Shown: piece by piece, positions 36,857 to 48,118 of the stretch
How positions within the stretch are numbered: position 1 is the first letter of the stretch
Layout: each line of letters begins with the position of its first letter
NCBI GenBank assembly: GCA_030141605.1
Contig: JAQGDQ010000152.1
Coordinates: 250,001 to 310,000, forward strand
Origin: Tubiluchus corallicola
Taxonomy: Eukaryota > Priapulida > Priapulimorpha > Priapulimorphida > Tubiluchidae
Length of the DNA stretch: 60,000 nucleotides
Direction: 5' to 3'
Notes under the pieces: generated by a model
What the model was told of the DNA's origin: nothing
Databases searched by the model: none
What the model saw: the letters and a program-made list of their open reading frames with translations, nothing else
Position numbers and translations under genes: made by a program

Positions 36857-37900
36857 GACTAAACGCGCCTTGCCATCTATCTACTTTGATTACCCTAATT
36901 ATACAGGTCGACAGTGAGTGCTATGTAAAGACTCACAATCTCTTGCTCACTAACAGCAGATATAGTAAAACCTATAAAAAAAACCAGGAAAACCACGAAG
37001 AATGAGTGCGCGTTTAGTAACAATTTGTTAATTATTCTAAGAAATGTATCTCTTCTTTAAACTTACCAGAGGACAAGAAATTGTAAAGAAAATCATTGCA
37101 AAAAGGATTCAATTATTTCATTCGAAAATACGTGGTTTAATTATATCAAGATTTTGTGTGAAATACCTTAATCAGAATGCTGGAGGATAATGAAAAAATT
37201 GTAAATTGATGCAAAAACTTGTTATTTTCACCAATTTTTTTTTAAATGCAAAAAATAAATTTTCAATGTTTACTCGGTAAAAATTTTATACATGATCAGT
37301 CTAAAAGACTAAAGTAATCAATAACATGCGTTTAAATATAACAAAAGTTACTCAGGGTTCAATTCTGATTCTCTCTGACCCTTTTTGGCTTGGAGAAACT
37401 AATAATAAATCGTGACTCTTTCTAACCTTTCCAGGTTAAGCTACACGTCTGCATTGCTATTACTCGTCTCACTACCGTAATATCTCTGTTTTGCTACTAA
37501 ACAAATTTCTGTTGCAGAAATCTTGTACAGCTGAAGAACATGAAAATACTCTTTACAATGCAGTTATGCATTGTAATACTCAATATGCAATACTCTTTAC
37601 AATGCACTTGACTTTGACTCTCTCAGCAGGAGACATGTAGTATCACCCATAATTATTTCAACATGTTTCTCCAGAGGGTTGTTTGTGAGTAGCTTTTGCG
37701 AAGCTGAGGAGCGCCTGAGTGGCCCTTGCGAGGTTAACTCCACTCGCTGATTGCCGTTTCCCAATCGGTGTATTAAAAACTCGTTAAAGTTATTTTGAAA
37801 CATCATGTAGCGTGTTTGTTAACGAATCGGTTCGCGTGTAAAAAATAACAGGAGAAAAAAATTTAGAGCTTGCAGGTTGTGACAACTTGAATGTATAACA
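36857..37900. other. No gene identified
   Basis: The stretch is AT-rich with short open frames only. A minus-strand frame at 37597-37806 lacks convincing splice sites or motifs. Confidence 0.4.
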
Positions 37901-37904
37901 GTTA

Positions 37905-38077
37905 TATATGATTATTATATAATTATAAATAAATTAAAAATAAAAAAACACATTTTGTATATATACATATATCATTACATTTATATATATATATATATAC
38001 AAAATATGTTTTTTTGTAATTTATTTATGATTATATAATAATTATGCATTTTACATATATACTTACATATACATATA

Positions 38078-38111
<34 letters not shown>

Positions 38112-38156
38112 TATGTAAGTATATATGTAAATGTAAATGTATATATGTAAATATAA

Positions 38157-38191
<35 letters not shown>

Positions 38192-38215
38192 TATATGTAA
38201 AAATAAATTATTTTA
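37905..38215. repeat. AT-rich nested palindromes
   Basis: 37905-37965 (ATTATATAATTATAAATAAA and an A-rich stretch ending ACATTTTGTATATAT) is nearly complementary to 37990-38045. Beyond it lie long TATATG/TACATA runs that are themselves palindromic (ACATATATACTTACATATAC against GTAAGTATATATGTAA). Confidence 0.75.
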
Positions 38216-38349
38216 CAAAAGTTATGGTCTGATTATCTAATAAAGTAAATAAGTATGATCGTGTAAACAATTTCGGTGTCGCTGATTAAGTTAAATGTGA
38301 CCAGTTAATTAATAACAACTGAAAATGCTATAACACCGTTGCAGGTGTA

Positions 38350-38594
38350 ATAACTAAATTTGGGAAGATGTGGCACAGGAGAGATTTCGTTGGCGGTCCC
38401 TCATCAAATCGGGAGTGACCGACTATGAGTCCAGGCGCATCCAAGTTAGGCAGGAGAGAAGACAGCTTCGAAAAGACAGAGAACGCAATGCCTATCAAGG
38501 TGCACCATTCTCGTGTCCTCATTGCAGGAGGAGGTTCTCAGCAAGAATCGGGCTTATAAGCCACCTCCGTACCCATCCTACGAAGTCAGAATGA
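38350..38594 (+). mobile_element. C-terminal LINE fragment with a C2H2 zinc-finger motif
   Basis: The frame reads RFRWRSLIKSGVTDYESRR, a basic coil, and then FSCPHCRRRFSARIGLISHL-R-T-H, a C-x2-C-x12-H-x3-H finger. This tail (W-R-S-L followed by the ARIGLxSHxRTH finger) is one I associate with ORF2 C termini of several animal LINEs. No upstream RT is present, so it is a short 5'-truncated copy. Confidence 0.6.
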
Positions 38595-39130
38595 AGTCAT
38601 GGTCCTCTTCGACTATGAAGGACGAACAACAACTAAATTTGATATGGATTTCAGAATAAAATCTGTTGAAGTCTGTCCGGGGTGCACGTGATGACACCAC
38701 GGCGCGTGCGTCGTGTATGCGTGGATAGGTGGCTAGATTAATTCAGCGCCTCATTCTTCAATTAATTAGCCATTAGGCTAATTGATGAAAGCGTGATGTT
38801 CCTCTCAAAGTGTGCCTGTGTGAGACTGACTATTAAAACAGGACATCCTGGTGATTCGTAGAAAACCTTAGTAAAGCATATTTTCGGATTTGGTTGTAGA
38901 TTAAACTAGTTACAAGATATCTGATTGCAACTAAATGTGAAGTGTGTAAACTTGTGTGAAATTTGCTTAAAATTAAAATAAAAAGGAAGCCACCAAATGC
39001 CAGTAATAAAATTAATCTTAAAAATAAACTTCAAGGAGGCGTGGATGTTTGTCAAGCGAAACAACAGCATTGACATGACGTCACAACAGGTCACGTACGC
39101 TACCTGAATCTTAAAAATCACCAAACTTAC

Positions 39131-39354
39131 TTGTAATTTGTCTGACGTATCTGATGAATAGTCGTCCAGTTCTTGTTTAAAACATTTTGTTTCTTGGGCG
39201 CACTTTTCTCCACCCCAAACGACGATTCGTGCCAAACGAGAAAAAAGCACAATGACGTCATAAATAAAAATAAGAACTGTAGCGCAGCTAACGAGCAGCC
39301 ACAAGCGTTTCTTAGACCGTGATCGGCGACATTTTGTCCTCTCCCGTCATCCAT
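39131..39354 (-). CDS. Candidate first coding exon encoding a type II membrane anchor
   Basis: ATG at 39354 in the context ACTATGG opens 74 codons ending at a strong donor AA|GTAAGT. After a short polar N terminus comes a hydrophobic segment AALQFLFLFMTSLCFFLVW, then a polar stem ending TTIHQIRQTNY. This is the shape of a type II Golgi/secretory anchor. It lies upstream of, and on the same strand as, the CPED1-like exons and may be their start. The phase (2 bases left over) does not fit directly onto the exon at 35246/35276, so at least one exon would be missing, or it belongs to another gene. Confidence 0.45.
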
Positions 39355-40074
39355 AGTTCGTAATGTTATTCTACATCCATCATTCTTGACAGCTGCAGTT
39401 TTTTACAGAAACAGGGTGACCAAAATTGTTCATAGTGTCAAGTAACTGCATTTTATTCAGAATGACAAAAAAATTGCCAGTTTAATTTTGAATTACAAAC
39501 AAAAACTCCGTACATTAACTTAACGTAGTTGATGCAAGTGGATTGTTTTCAACTTGCTGAATGTGACATATGAACGTTCACCACAGACTGATTGGAAGTT
39601 CTACATGCCCTCAGTTCAGCACTATGTGAGCCTATAATTGTTAAACTGCTGTCAGAATAGCTACCATGGCTTAACTTGCTAGGTGAATGACACAAAGAAT
39701 TGGCTTGGCCACGTTTCGCTTGAAGTGTGTCGATAAACATTTGTAAAGTTTTACATCACTGCATGAGCACTTCTGCGTCATTTTACTGAACAAAAACATT
39801 ATACGCTGTAACTATAATATGTTCAGTTGGACCACTCTCTTTTGCTGTTTACCACTCCCTTGTCATTTACTTAGTTATTTGTGCATATGTAAATTTTGTA
39901 AAAAAAAATTCAGTGCATTTTTTTTATTACTGTACTTCTCTATTGTCATTTTGTTTTGTGTTAAGTTGCTAGAGGACGCTATTATGCACTTTGTATGACT
40001 GACTGGTATACTGGCTCTTGCAGGCAATAAATATATCTTACGTACATTTATACATTTTGTATAATTATATATAT

Positions 40075-40687
40075 TAAGATATTTATTTATTAGTGCCAAA
40101 AATACATACAAGACATACATACAATTTCAATTTTGAAATATACAAAAAAACGAGACATATATACAATTTCAATTATGAAAGATAATGACATTATAATTAT
40201 ACAAACAAAACAATTACTAATAAAATAAATATTGTCAACAGGAAGCTGTTAGTTATATTAGTTATTTAATGAAAAGTTTCATGATTAGTATTTAAAATAA
40301 ATCGTCATTCATTATGCCTCATTTTGAATGATATGATCATTACATAGTATATTGTTCTATGGAAAACGCTTTTCCAGCATAATCAATAAACACCTTAATT
40401 ACTTCTAAATCATTACTTTCCATCAAGAACAAAAATTTATTAGCATCGCTCATAAGGAAAAATTCTGGAATAATTACATTGATGTGATTATATAACTTTC
40501 CTCTGAGATCATTGTAATATGGACATTTTAAAACAAAGTTTTCGTCTTCGATTTCATTTTTTAAACAGTAGGAGCATACACGATTCTCAGCTGGGATTTT
40601 TCTAGGTTTAACGTACCTCCCTCTTTCAATACACGAAGTACGAGAGCTGATTCTCAGTTTTGTAAATTTTCTTATAGCATATTTGGA
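40075..40687 (-). mobile_element. 5'-truncated LINE: ORF2 C terminus and 3' UTR
   Basis: The minus strand from about 40687 to 40340 is open for about 115 codons without an ATG start. It reads RKFTKLRISSRTSCIERGRY, IPAENRVCSYC, EDENFVLKCPYYNDLRGKL and FLFLMESNDLEVIKVFID, then stops. C-x2-C...H/F-x-x-x-CP is the usual LINE C-terminal motif. The 3' UTR ends with GGCACTAATAAATAAATATC near 40075. Confidence 0.75.
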
Positions 40688-40735
40688 ATAATATTAATAA
40701 GATGTTAATAAGATGTTAATAAGATGTTAATTGAG
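40688..40735. repeat. 11-bp tandem repeat (about four copies)
   Basis: AATAAGATGTT repeats directly upstream of the LINE truncation point; AATAAAGATTTTATCTATCT follows, which looks like a plus-strand retroposon tail. Confidence 0.7.
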
Positions 40736-41532
40736 AAATAAAGATTTTATCTATCTACCTGTCTGTTTGTTTCTCTATCTGTCGATCTTATTATTTAATA
40801 CTTCAACAGCTCTTAGTAGGCCTAAGGCAAAAGGGCACTACGTATGCTTTCAAGTAATGACTCGAGCTAAGCTAGGGCTAATAATGATTACACGTTGATG
40901 TGTTTTATGAATGTTGGCTTTGTTAATTCAGTCATCTTCTTCACTCGCTTGGAAGCATTCACTCTCATGATGGCCACTGCAACGATAACGTGCTTGCAAG
41001 AAATCTTTCAATACCATCACAGGCACCCTTGTCATCAAGAAGTAACATCACAGATACCTGAGGAATTATTCTATCCACTGATCCATCTTCCATAAAGCGA
41101 ACAATAAATCAGATCAATTACATATTACATGACTCGACCTCACAACAGTTAAAGACGAAGTTTGAGTTTTTCATCAAAACTGAAAGAAAGCATCTAACGA
41201 GGATCTTATGGTAGTTTTAACTGCAGCAAGTATTATTCCTATATAACACTTTACTACGTGTTAATAATGTTTGCTGTATAAGACAAATAATTTCAATTCA
41301 ATTCTTGATGGTTACCAAGGCTGTCACGCATTTACAAAGTTTGACCAGCAAAACCGAACGAAATGTTTTGGAAAAAACGCAACTCCAAAGGCCTGTTTCA
41401 ATAGGTAGGCTTAGGAAGTCATGGTAGCTAATAAGACTAGCGTCAAATTTTAAAATAAAGCAGAGAATTATAATATCTATGATAAGGAAGTTTTGTTTTT
41501 ACGTTAACTTTGACCATTAAATAAAAGTAACA

Positions 41533-42921
41533 ATGGCATTTCAAATTTTCTTAGATTTTCGTTACTCATTTTCTGTTATGATTTTGACGTTTTCCACCAC
41601 GTCAGATCAGACATGTAGCAGAACTACAGTGCATCAAAGCCCGTGCTCAGATCAGACCTGTAGCAGAACTACAGTGCATCAAAGACCGTGCTCAGATCAG
41701 ACATGTAGCAGAACTACAGTGCATCAAAGACCGTGCTCAGATCAGACATGTAGCAGAACTACAGTGCATCAAAGACCGTGCTCAGATCAGACATGTAGCA
41801 GAACTACAGTGCATCAAAGTCCGTGCTCAGATCAGACATGTAGCAGAACTACAGTGCATCAAAGACCGTGCTCAGATCAGACATGTAGCAGAACTACAGT
41901 GCATCAAAGACCGTGCTCAGATCAGACCAGTACCAGAATTACAGTGTATCAAAGACCGTGTTCAGATCAGACCTGTACCAGAACTACAGTGCATCAAAGA
42001 CCGTGCTCAGATCAGACCTGTACCAGAACTACAGTGCATCAAAGCCCGTGTTCAGATCAGACCTGTACCAGAACTACAGTGCATCAAAGCCCGTGTTCAG
42101 ATCAGACCTGTACCAGAACTACAGTGCATCAAAGCCCGTGCTCAGATCAGACCTGGAGCAGAACTACAGTGCATCAAAGACCGTGCTCAGATCAGACCTG
42201 TACCAGAACTACAGTGCATCAAAGCCCGTGTTCAGATCAGACCTGTACCAGAACTACAGTGCATCAAAGCCCGTGTTCAGATCAGACCTGGAGCAGAACT
42301 ACAGTGCATCAAAGACCGTGCTCAGATCAGACCTGTACCAGAACTACAGTGCATCAAAGCCCGTGTTCAGATCAGACCTGTACCAGAACTACAGTGCATC
42401 AAAGCCCGTGTTCAGATCAGACCTGTAACAGAACTACAGTGTATCAAACCCCGTGTTCAGATCAGACATGTAGCAGAACTACAGTGCATCAAAGACCGTG
42501 CTCAGATCAGACCTGTACCAGAACTACAGTGCATCAAAGACCGTGCTCAGATCAGACCTGTACCAGAACTACAGTGCATCAAAGCCCGTGTTCAGATCAG
42601 ACCTGTACCAGAACTACAGTGCATCAAAGCCCGTGCTCAGATCAGACCTGGAGCAGAACTACAGTGCATCAAAGACCGTGTTCAGATCAGACCTGTACCA
42701 GAACTACAGTGCATCAAAGCCCGTGCTCAGATCAGACCTGGAGCAGAACTACAGTGCATCAAAGACCGTGTTCAGATCAGACCTGTACCAGAACTACAGT
42801 GCATCAAAGCCCGTGTTCAGATCAGACCTGTACCAGAACTACAGTGCATCAAAGCCCGTGTTCAGATCAGACCTGTACCAGAACTACAGTGTATCAAAGC
42901 CCGTGCTCATGCAAAGTCTAG
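41533..42921 (+). CDS. Open frame made of 29 tandem 15-residue Cys-containing repeats (function unknown; may be non-coding minisatellite)
   Basis: ATG in the context ACAATGGC opens 462 codons to a TAG. Residues 1-23 are hydrophobic (FSVMILTFSTT end) and look like a signal peptide. Then come exactly 29 units of 15 residues, typified by SDQTCSRTTVHQRPC, and a four-residue tail. Units vary mainly at C5 (C or W), S6 (S/T/N) and R13 (R/S/T). Several base differences are silent in this frame (ACA/ACC, TGC/TGT). The other two plus frames are also largely open, because 45 is a multiple of three, so openness alone proves little. I do not recognise the protein. No splice sites or polyadenylation signal close by decide the matter. 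Confidence 0.35.
   Translation: MAFQIFLDFRYSFSVMILTFSTTSDQTCSRTTVHQSPCSDQTCSRTTVHQRPCSDQTCSRTTVHQRPCSDQTCSRTTVHQRPCSDQTCSRTTVHQSPCSDQTCSRTTVHQRPCSDQTCSRTTVHQRPCSDQTSTRITVYQRPCSDQTCTRTTVHQRPCSDQTCTRTTVHQSPCSDQTCTRTTVHQSPCSDQTCTRTTVHQSPCSDQTWSRTTVHQRPCSDQTCTRTTVHQSPCSDQTCTRTTVHQSPCSDQTWSRTTVHQRPCSDQTCTRTTVHQSPCSDQTCTRTTVHQSPCSDQTCNRTTVYQTPCSDQTCSRTTVHQRPCSDQTCTRTTVHQRPCSDQTCTRTTVHQSPCSDQTCTRTTVHQSPCSDQTWSRTTVHQRPCSDQTCTRTTVHQSPCSDQTWSRTTVHQRPCSDQTCTRTTVHQSPCSDQTCTRTTVHQSPCSDQTCTRTTVYQSPCSCKV
41602..42906. repeat. 45-bp minisatellite, 29 units
   Basis: The unit starts TCAGATCAGACCTGTACC and ends CATCAAAGACCGTGC. All 29 units are complete and without indels. Three unit types (TGTAGC, TGTACC, TGGAGC at the same place) alternate in higher-order patterns. 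Confidence 0.97.
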
Positions 42922-43224
42922 TTAAAGTTCTCTGATCTGTTTGCAAGATCTTTTTTGTGAAATTAAACTGCCCCGCTAACGTCGCTTTTTGATCTTTTAG
43001 CAAGAACTTGGAACTGAAACTGATACTGTTTGTCACAGAGGAACTTGGAACTAAATTAAGTGCTTTTCCAAACTTCCGCTTTAGTTAATTTCTGCTAATT
43101 TATACATTTTTAACGTTTGCACTTGCTTTCTTTGGTTAGGCGCACCAGAAGACGGCAAACTTAGTTGTAATCCGGAATATTTAAGAAGCGTCAATTATTT
43201 TAGGTAGCTTACCATGGTTTATTC

Positions 43225-43720
43225 CAGGGGTGTGCAAATTATCTGACTAGCCGGGCCACATTAAACTTTCCCGCAATTCGTGCGGGCCACAGGCAGTTTA
43301 ATCAAGGAGCCAAGTACAGAAAGGCCTAATAACGATTTTTTGCGTCCGACCTGCGTACATCATTACTACTACACTCAAGAAACTATTTTAGAAGTTATTA
43401 AAATTTATATTACAACCCATATATTTCTACTTTCAGGACAGATAGTGCTAATTTCATTACAATGCATATTAGTAATGTGTAGCACACAGTCTGTGCAGTA
43501 CAGTGACATTAAGCTACAACCGTCTTGTAAGGGTTAATGGCATCCGATCTAGTAGAAAAAACTACCCGCACTATCTTTGGGATCGTGGCACGGACTTCAG
43601 CTGGATACACTCAATTAATCAGTGTATACACTCAATACACTCACAAATCATTAGGTTGACAAATCTCTTCTCTCTTCGCGGGCCGCAGGTGGCCCGCGGG
43701 TCGCAATTTGCACACCCCCG
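43225..43720. mobile_element. hAT-like MITE
   Basis: The left end CAGGGGTGTGCAAATT and the right end AATTTGCACACCCCCG are inverted repeats. The flanks GTTTATTC (43217-43224) and GTTTACTC (43721-43728) are an 8-bp target-site duplication with one mismatch. The ends continue into GGGCCAC/GTGGCCC-rich subterminal sequence. No transposase. Confidence 0.85.
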
Positions 43721-44259
43721 GTTTACTCAGTGCGTAATGGACTCAAAAAATAAAGCAAAAAACAATGAATATAATGAACGGAAATAGAACTAAATCCGTT
43801 TTGGCGCTAAGGATTCTGCAAATGAATCTAATTCACTTTCTAAAAAGTTGGAGAGACTAAGAACTTCAATAATGGGGGGCACCTTGAACTGCAATTAGTT
43901 TCTGTTTTTGCTAGAGAACTAGAAGCCGCAAATAATTCTAAAGCTAAGAAAATTTTACAACCCGAACAGTATTTCTCTCAAATCTGGATTGATTTTAGCA
44001 AGTAAGGCAATGCAATTGTTGTGAATCAAATTTAAAATAAAGAATTAATTGTAAATTAATTGAAATCAGTGAATGATTAGATTTCGGAGATAAAACTACC
44101 CCTCCTTGGGTTTGATATTGAAAACCACTTACAATTTGATTATAAGTGACTCACCCAACTTGTAGCTTGAATTTAATGAGTTCAGGAGCTTGAATCAAAT
44201 GAGTTCAGGTAACGTAGGTTAGTGAACGAGGAAGGAAGATTAAAGAACACGCCGGCTTG

Positions 44260-45420
44260 TTAAAGAGTTAACATGCCAATTAGCGTACATAAAAAGATCG
44301 AGTTACCGACAGAGAAAATGATTGGGCGGATAAAGAAATCAGTGATATGCAAAACATAACTCCCGGCACGGTAGATTTGATCCCCGACTATGTGAAACCG
44401 CCAGCACACAAGACATGGGACAATTTTGACATGTCATTAGAAGACCTGAAATCCTCCATTCAAGAAAATGGGGAACGACTGAAACGCCAACGACTTAAAC
44501 TGACCGAGACAGTTCCCACAGACATACTGCCGGGTTATAAGAAATGATTCCTGATTTTGGGTATTGTGACTGCCCTCCTGATAGCAGGAATAATCTGCTG
44601 CTGGAAACATAGAGGGGGGTGATTGTACTCAACTCCTTACTACCACGATTGGGAGCAGGATATACCGCTACCCCGACCGAAAGTGAATCGCCCAGTAGGG
44701 TGCGTAAGCGCTCGTCCGAAAGGATGTCTGAGGTATACGATACCAGGACTAAGGTAAAAAGGGCCAAAAAGCGTGCAGAAGACCCACAGGAGTTAGAGTT
44801 GAGGGAAAGACCTCAACCACCTGCCCGGATAGGTATCCAAGAAAGGATACAAAAGGTCTAAGCGTAAAGAGGAAGACATAAGAAAATTAATGGTGAAATG
44901 AAACCATAGTAAAATGAAGGCTGGTGGCATATATGTGATAATGATATAATCACGCAGTTGGGAAATGGGATATATATCTGCAGTATAATTAGATATGTAT
45001 AAATAATGTAATTGACGTATGAGTAAAGTAAACTAGGCAACAAGGATACTGCTGTGTACTTTGTGTTACAGGACACGAGAAAGGGACCATTGGAGATGGA
45101 AGGCGGGGAAGAAGGCAGAGAGGATGCCGAAGCTGAAGAGAAGGAAAAGATGAAGAGGAGATCAAGAAACGGCACAGGGTCTACAGAAAGAGAATGTCAG
45201 TTAGCATCTTACCAAAGGAAACACTATGGTACCCAGGCGCTGGAAGAAACAGCCAGGGAAGAAATAGAAGAATCCAAGGAAGCCAAATAGGATTCATAGA
45301 CCCCGGTCCAAGGATTCCGTAGCAGCCAAATGGACCTTGGTCAGTGGCATCCCACCGCCATAGCCTCCAAGATGGAATGGCCCGAATAAAGAAATACAGC
45401 AGCAGACCATGAACTTGACC
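44260..45420 (+). other. Compositionally distinct block with short open frames, unrecognised
   Basis: It is purine- and GC-richer than its flanks. Plus-strand frames are 44347-44547 (66 codons, true ATG, Asp/Pro/Lys-rich), 44619-44861 (basic, Arg/Lys-rich; starts at GTG or ATT rather than ATG) and 45054-45290 (highly charged Glu/Lys coil, start codon GTG). Just past the TGA of the first frame, in the same frame, lies a hydrophobic stretch (about 44548-44605) followed by basic residues, the shape of a membrane anchor. TTGTGTTACAG|G at about 45071 could be a splice acceptor, and CCGAATAAAG near 45383 could be a polyadenylation signal. It may be a decayed retroelement or an unspliced-looking gene; I assign no function. 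Confidence 0.35.
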
Positions 45421-48118
45421 TTTTAAGTTTTCACAGCATATTATCACTTCTGGGGAAATTAACATCTTCAAGATAAAGTCCATGTTTAGCAAAAAACATG
45501 AAGTTGATAAGGCTGATTTTTTGAACCTCTAAAGAATGATTTTATACAGTGGTTTTCCGCAAGCCATAATAAGCACTCAGCGGCAAGGCTTGCTTAATGT
45601 GAGTAGTTGTGGTGACACTGGAACCTAATCCTCATTATCAAGGCCAACCCTCTAACATTAGACGTGGATGTCTTAACAAGTGTCTGCACCACGTATGGAC
45701 ATGAATGCATTCAACACGGTAAGAAGTGATAGTCAGTTTGGTGAATTAAACTGTACACTGTACAGAGCGAGTGTTCAACCCACCATTCATTCACTGACAA
45801 ATCTAGGCATTGCTCAACTTCAGTACCTAAACGCACGTGACCACTTGGCTATTTCCGTTCAAAATTGTCGTGGCAGTTTTGGACATGTCACAAACAACAA
45901 CGTTGTAAGTCGCTAGATAGTCATTTGTGTTAATGTTATCTTTTAAGTAGCATAAATGTGATGTTTGTCATTTCTTGCCACACTCATCCTGCGACAGCTG
46001 CAGGCACAGGTAATCACTTACCTGTTTATAATCCTCATTTACACGATTCTCCGACAACAATAAAGAAGTCAAAGCATTTGTCATGCACATCTTTGTTTAT
46101 GTCCTCACCTAACTTCCACTTTCGATATTGCAATTAACGAAATTACAAACTGCAAAAAACTGGTACTGTACATTGCAAGTAGTCTTTTGAATTGAAAAGG
46201 AATTTACATGTATTTTAGAACTTTCTAGATGCCGTCCTTGGTATGCGAAGTTTAAATGAAGCTTAATCGTGAAGCAAATATCAATTATATTTCTTTATCA
46301 TCTTTAAAGGAAGACAGGACGATTTTTCATATACTACCCTCAAATCCGATATAAAGTATACATTTTAACACAATTAATACTGCGAAAGTGTTTCTGATAA
46401 TTAAATAATAGATTAAAAACTTAAATAACAGCGGGCAAAACCCAACTATTGATGACATCACAAACGAACATAGTTTTCAACAGCAAAAATATTCTACAAG
46501 CGTGGTGCGCATGTTTGGAAAAGTAAAATTGAAAATTGAAGTACAGTGCTACTGTAAGATATTCAATGTGTTGTACTAAAACTAGGCGAGTTTTAAGATA
46601 AAAATTCAAATTTCAGATTTACCGCTGTGAGCTGTTAAACGCGTGTAATTCGTCTCAAACTAACACATCTGAACTGAGAGGTACAGCACCTGCTTTTTTG
46701 CAATACATTGTCGAAAAGCCAGCACTAGTGCCTGTTTAACGAGCGAATGGCAAAATGCATGTAACAATAAAGAACTAGTGGTGCAAACATGAAATTATGT
46801 AAGTCAGTGTTGAAAAAATAGTCAACATCCTTCCAAAATTTTAAAAGGTAGATTGTTTTGAACTACAGTTTAAGATTGGGTCCACTTTTGCTTTAGGGTC
46901 TTCGAGGTTTTAGGTGCAGTAGTACCATTTTGTTTGTAAGCAGTACTTTTATCTAATATGGTACACTAATACGCTAGCATGGCGGTTTTGCTTTTAATCT
47001 GTTACCCACTCGTCCACTGCAATTAACCTCCTCACCCAAGAATTCCTGGAAGCTAAACATTTAATCACTTGTCCGGCAGTTTACTTTTGAAGTTCTGGTT
47101 GCAAATCAGGTTGCTTAAACAGTTAACAATCAAAGACGCAGGTACAGTAACCAGTCAATATTCTTTGTGACTTACAAGAGTGAACATCATACGAACATCA
47201 TACAACAAATAAGAGCATAGAGTTAAGAAGTTTGAAACACTGCAACTCCAGTACGCCAACAGCTAAATGTTTGCGAGAACACGTGCATCACATAGCAACA
47301 GATTTTCAATGTTTTTATAATTATGAGAACTTTGTGAGCCAACTTCTTCATGACAAAATGAAGCAGCTGACTTCGAAGAAATTTTTGTAATTTTTGCAAA
47401 TAAACAGACTTAAGAAAAATCTGTGATTTAGAAAAGTATACTTTTTAATTTATTTATTGACTTATGTAAATTAATATTTTTAAATATTTTTTTTCTAATT
47501 TTTAACTGTACAAAGGAATTTAGGGGAATAGTTTGTTTCTAAAATTCATTGAAAACCATAGTAAGCTGGTGATTCATACTTCTATACCTGTAATACAACA
47601 CCCATGGGTTAATAGGTTCAGTCGGTTAATTTGGTCAAAACACTTCGGTCCCAAAATTAGACTATTAAGCGACGCCTACTGTAAATCAAATGTATTCATT
47701 ACAAACGGACAGTACCAAGACATTATTGTCACCGTGTCCAAAATCATTATTATCTCAAAAAATGAATTAACATCGTCAGCATCATTATCATCATCGCAGT
47801 TGTCATCATTATCGTAACAAGCAGCAGGCGAATATTATCACATGCCTGCAGATAAATGTTGAGATAAAACAAAATGCAGAAACGCGTTTTCAGTAGTCAC
47901 ACATGTAGAGCAAGTTTCAGAAAGGTGATATATAAATAACACATGAGAGACGCTACAACAATCCCGAAAACTCATGACTTTTTAAAACATTAGGAGGTAG
48001 ACGACAAAACATTCTGCTTAAATGCCGGATGTTGAGTCTTCCATATCACAAAGTCAAGTTGAAATATATCATTCAGATCTGCTAAATTATCACTGACTAA
48101 TGTGAGCTTCAACTGTGT
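45421..48118. other. Intergenic region downstream of the sulfotransferase gene
   Basis: No supported gene. It holds one copy of an inverted dispersed repeat (46505-46693). Short frames at 45680-45916 and 47533-47817 lack motifs. Confidence 0.4.
46505..46693 (-). repeat. Dispersed repeat copy A (inverted relative to copy B)
   Basis: Reverse-complemented it shares TGTACCTCTCAGTTCAGATG, TGAAATTTGAATTTT, GCACTGTACTTCAATTTT and CAAACA, in order, with 49473-49673. Confidence 0.75.

Noticed and set aside
41602-42906. CRISPR-like array
   Set aside because: Units are contiguous 45-bp copies without unique spacers, in an animal genome.
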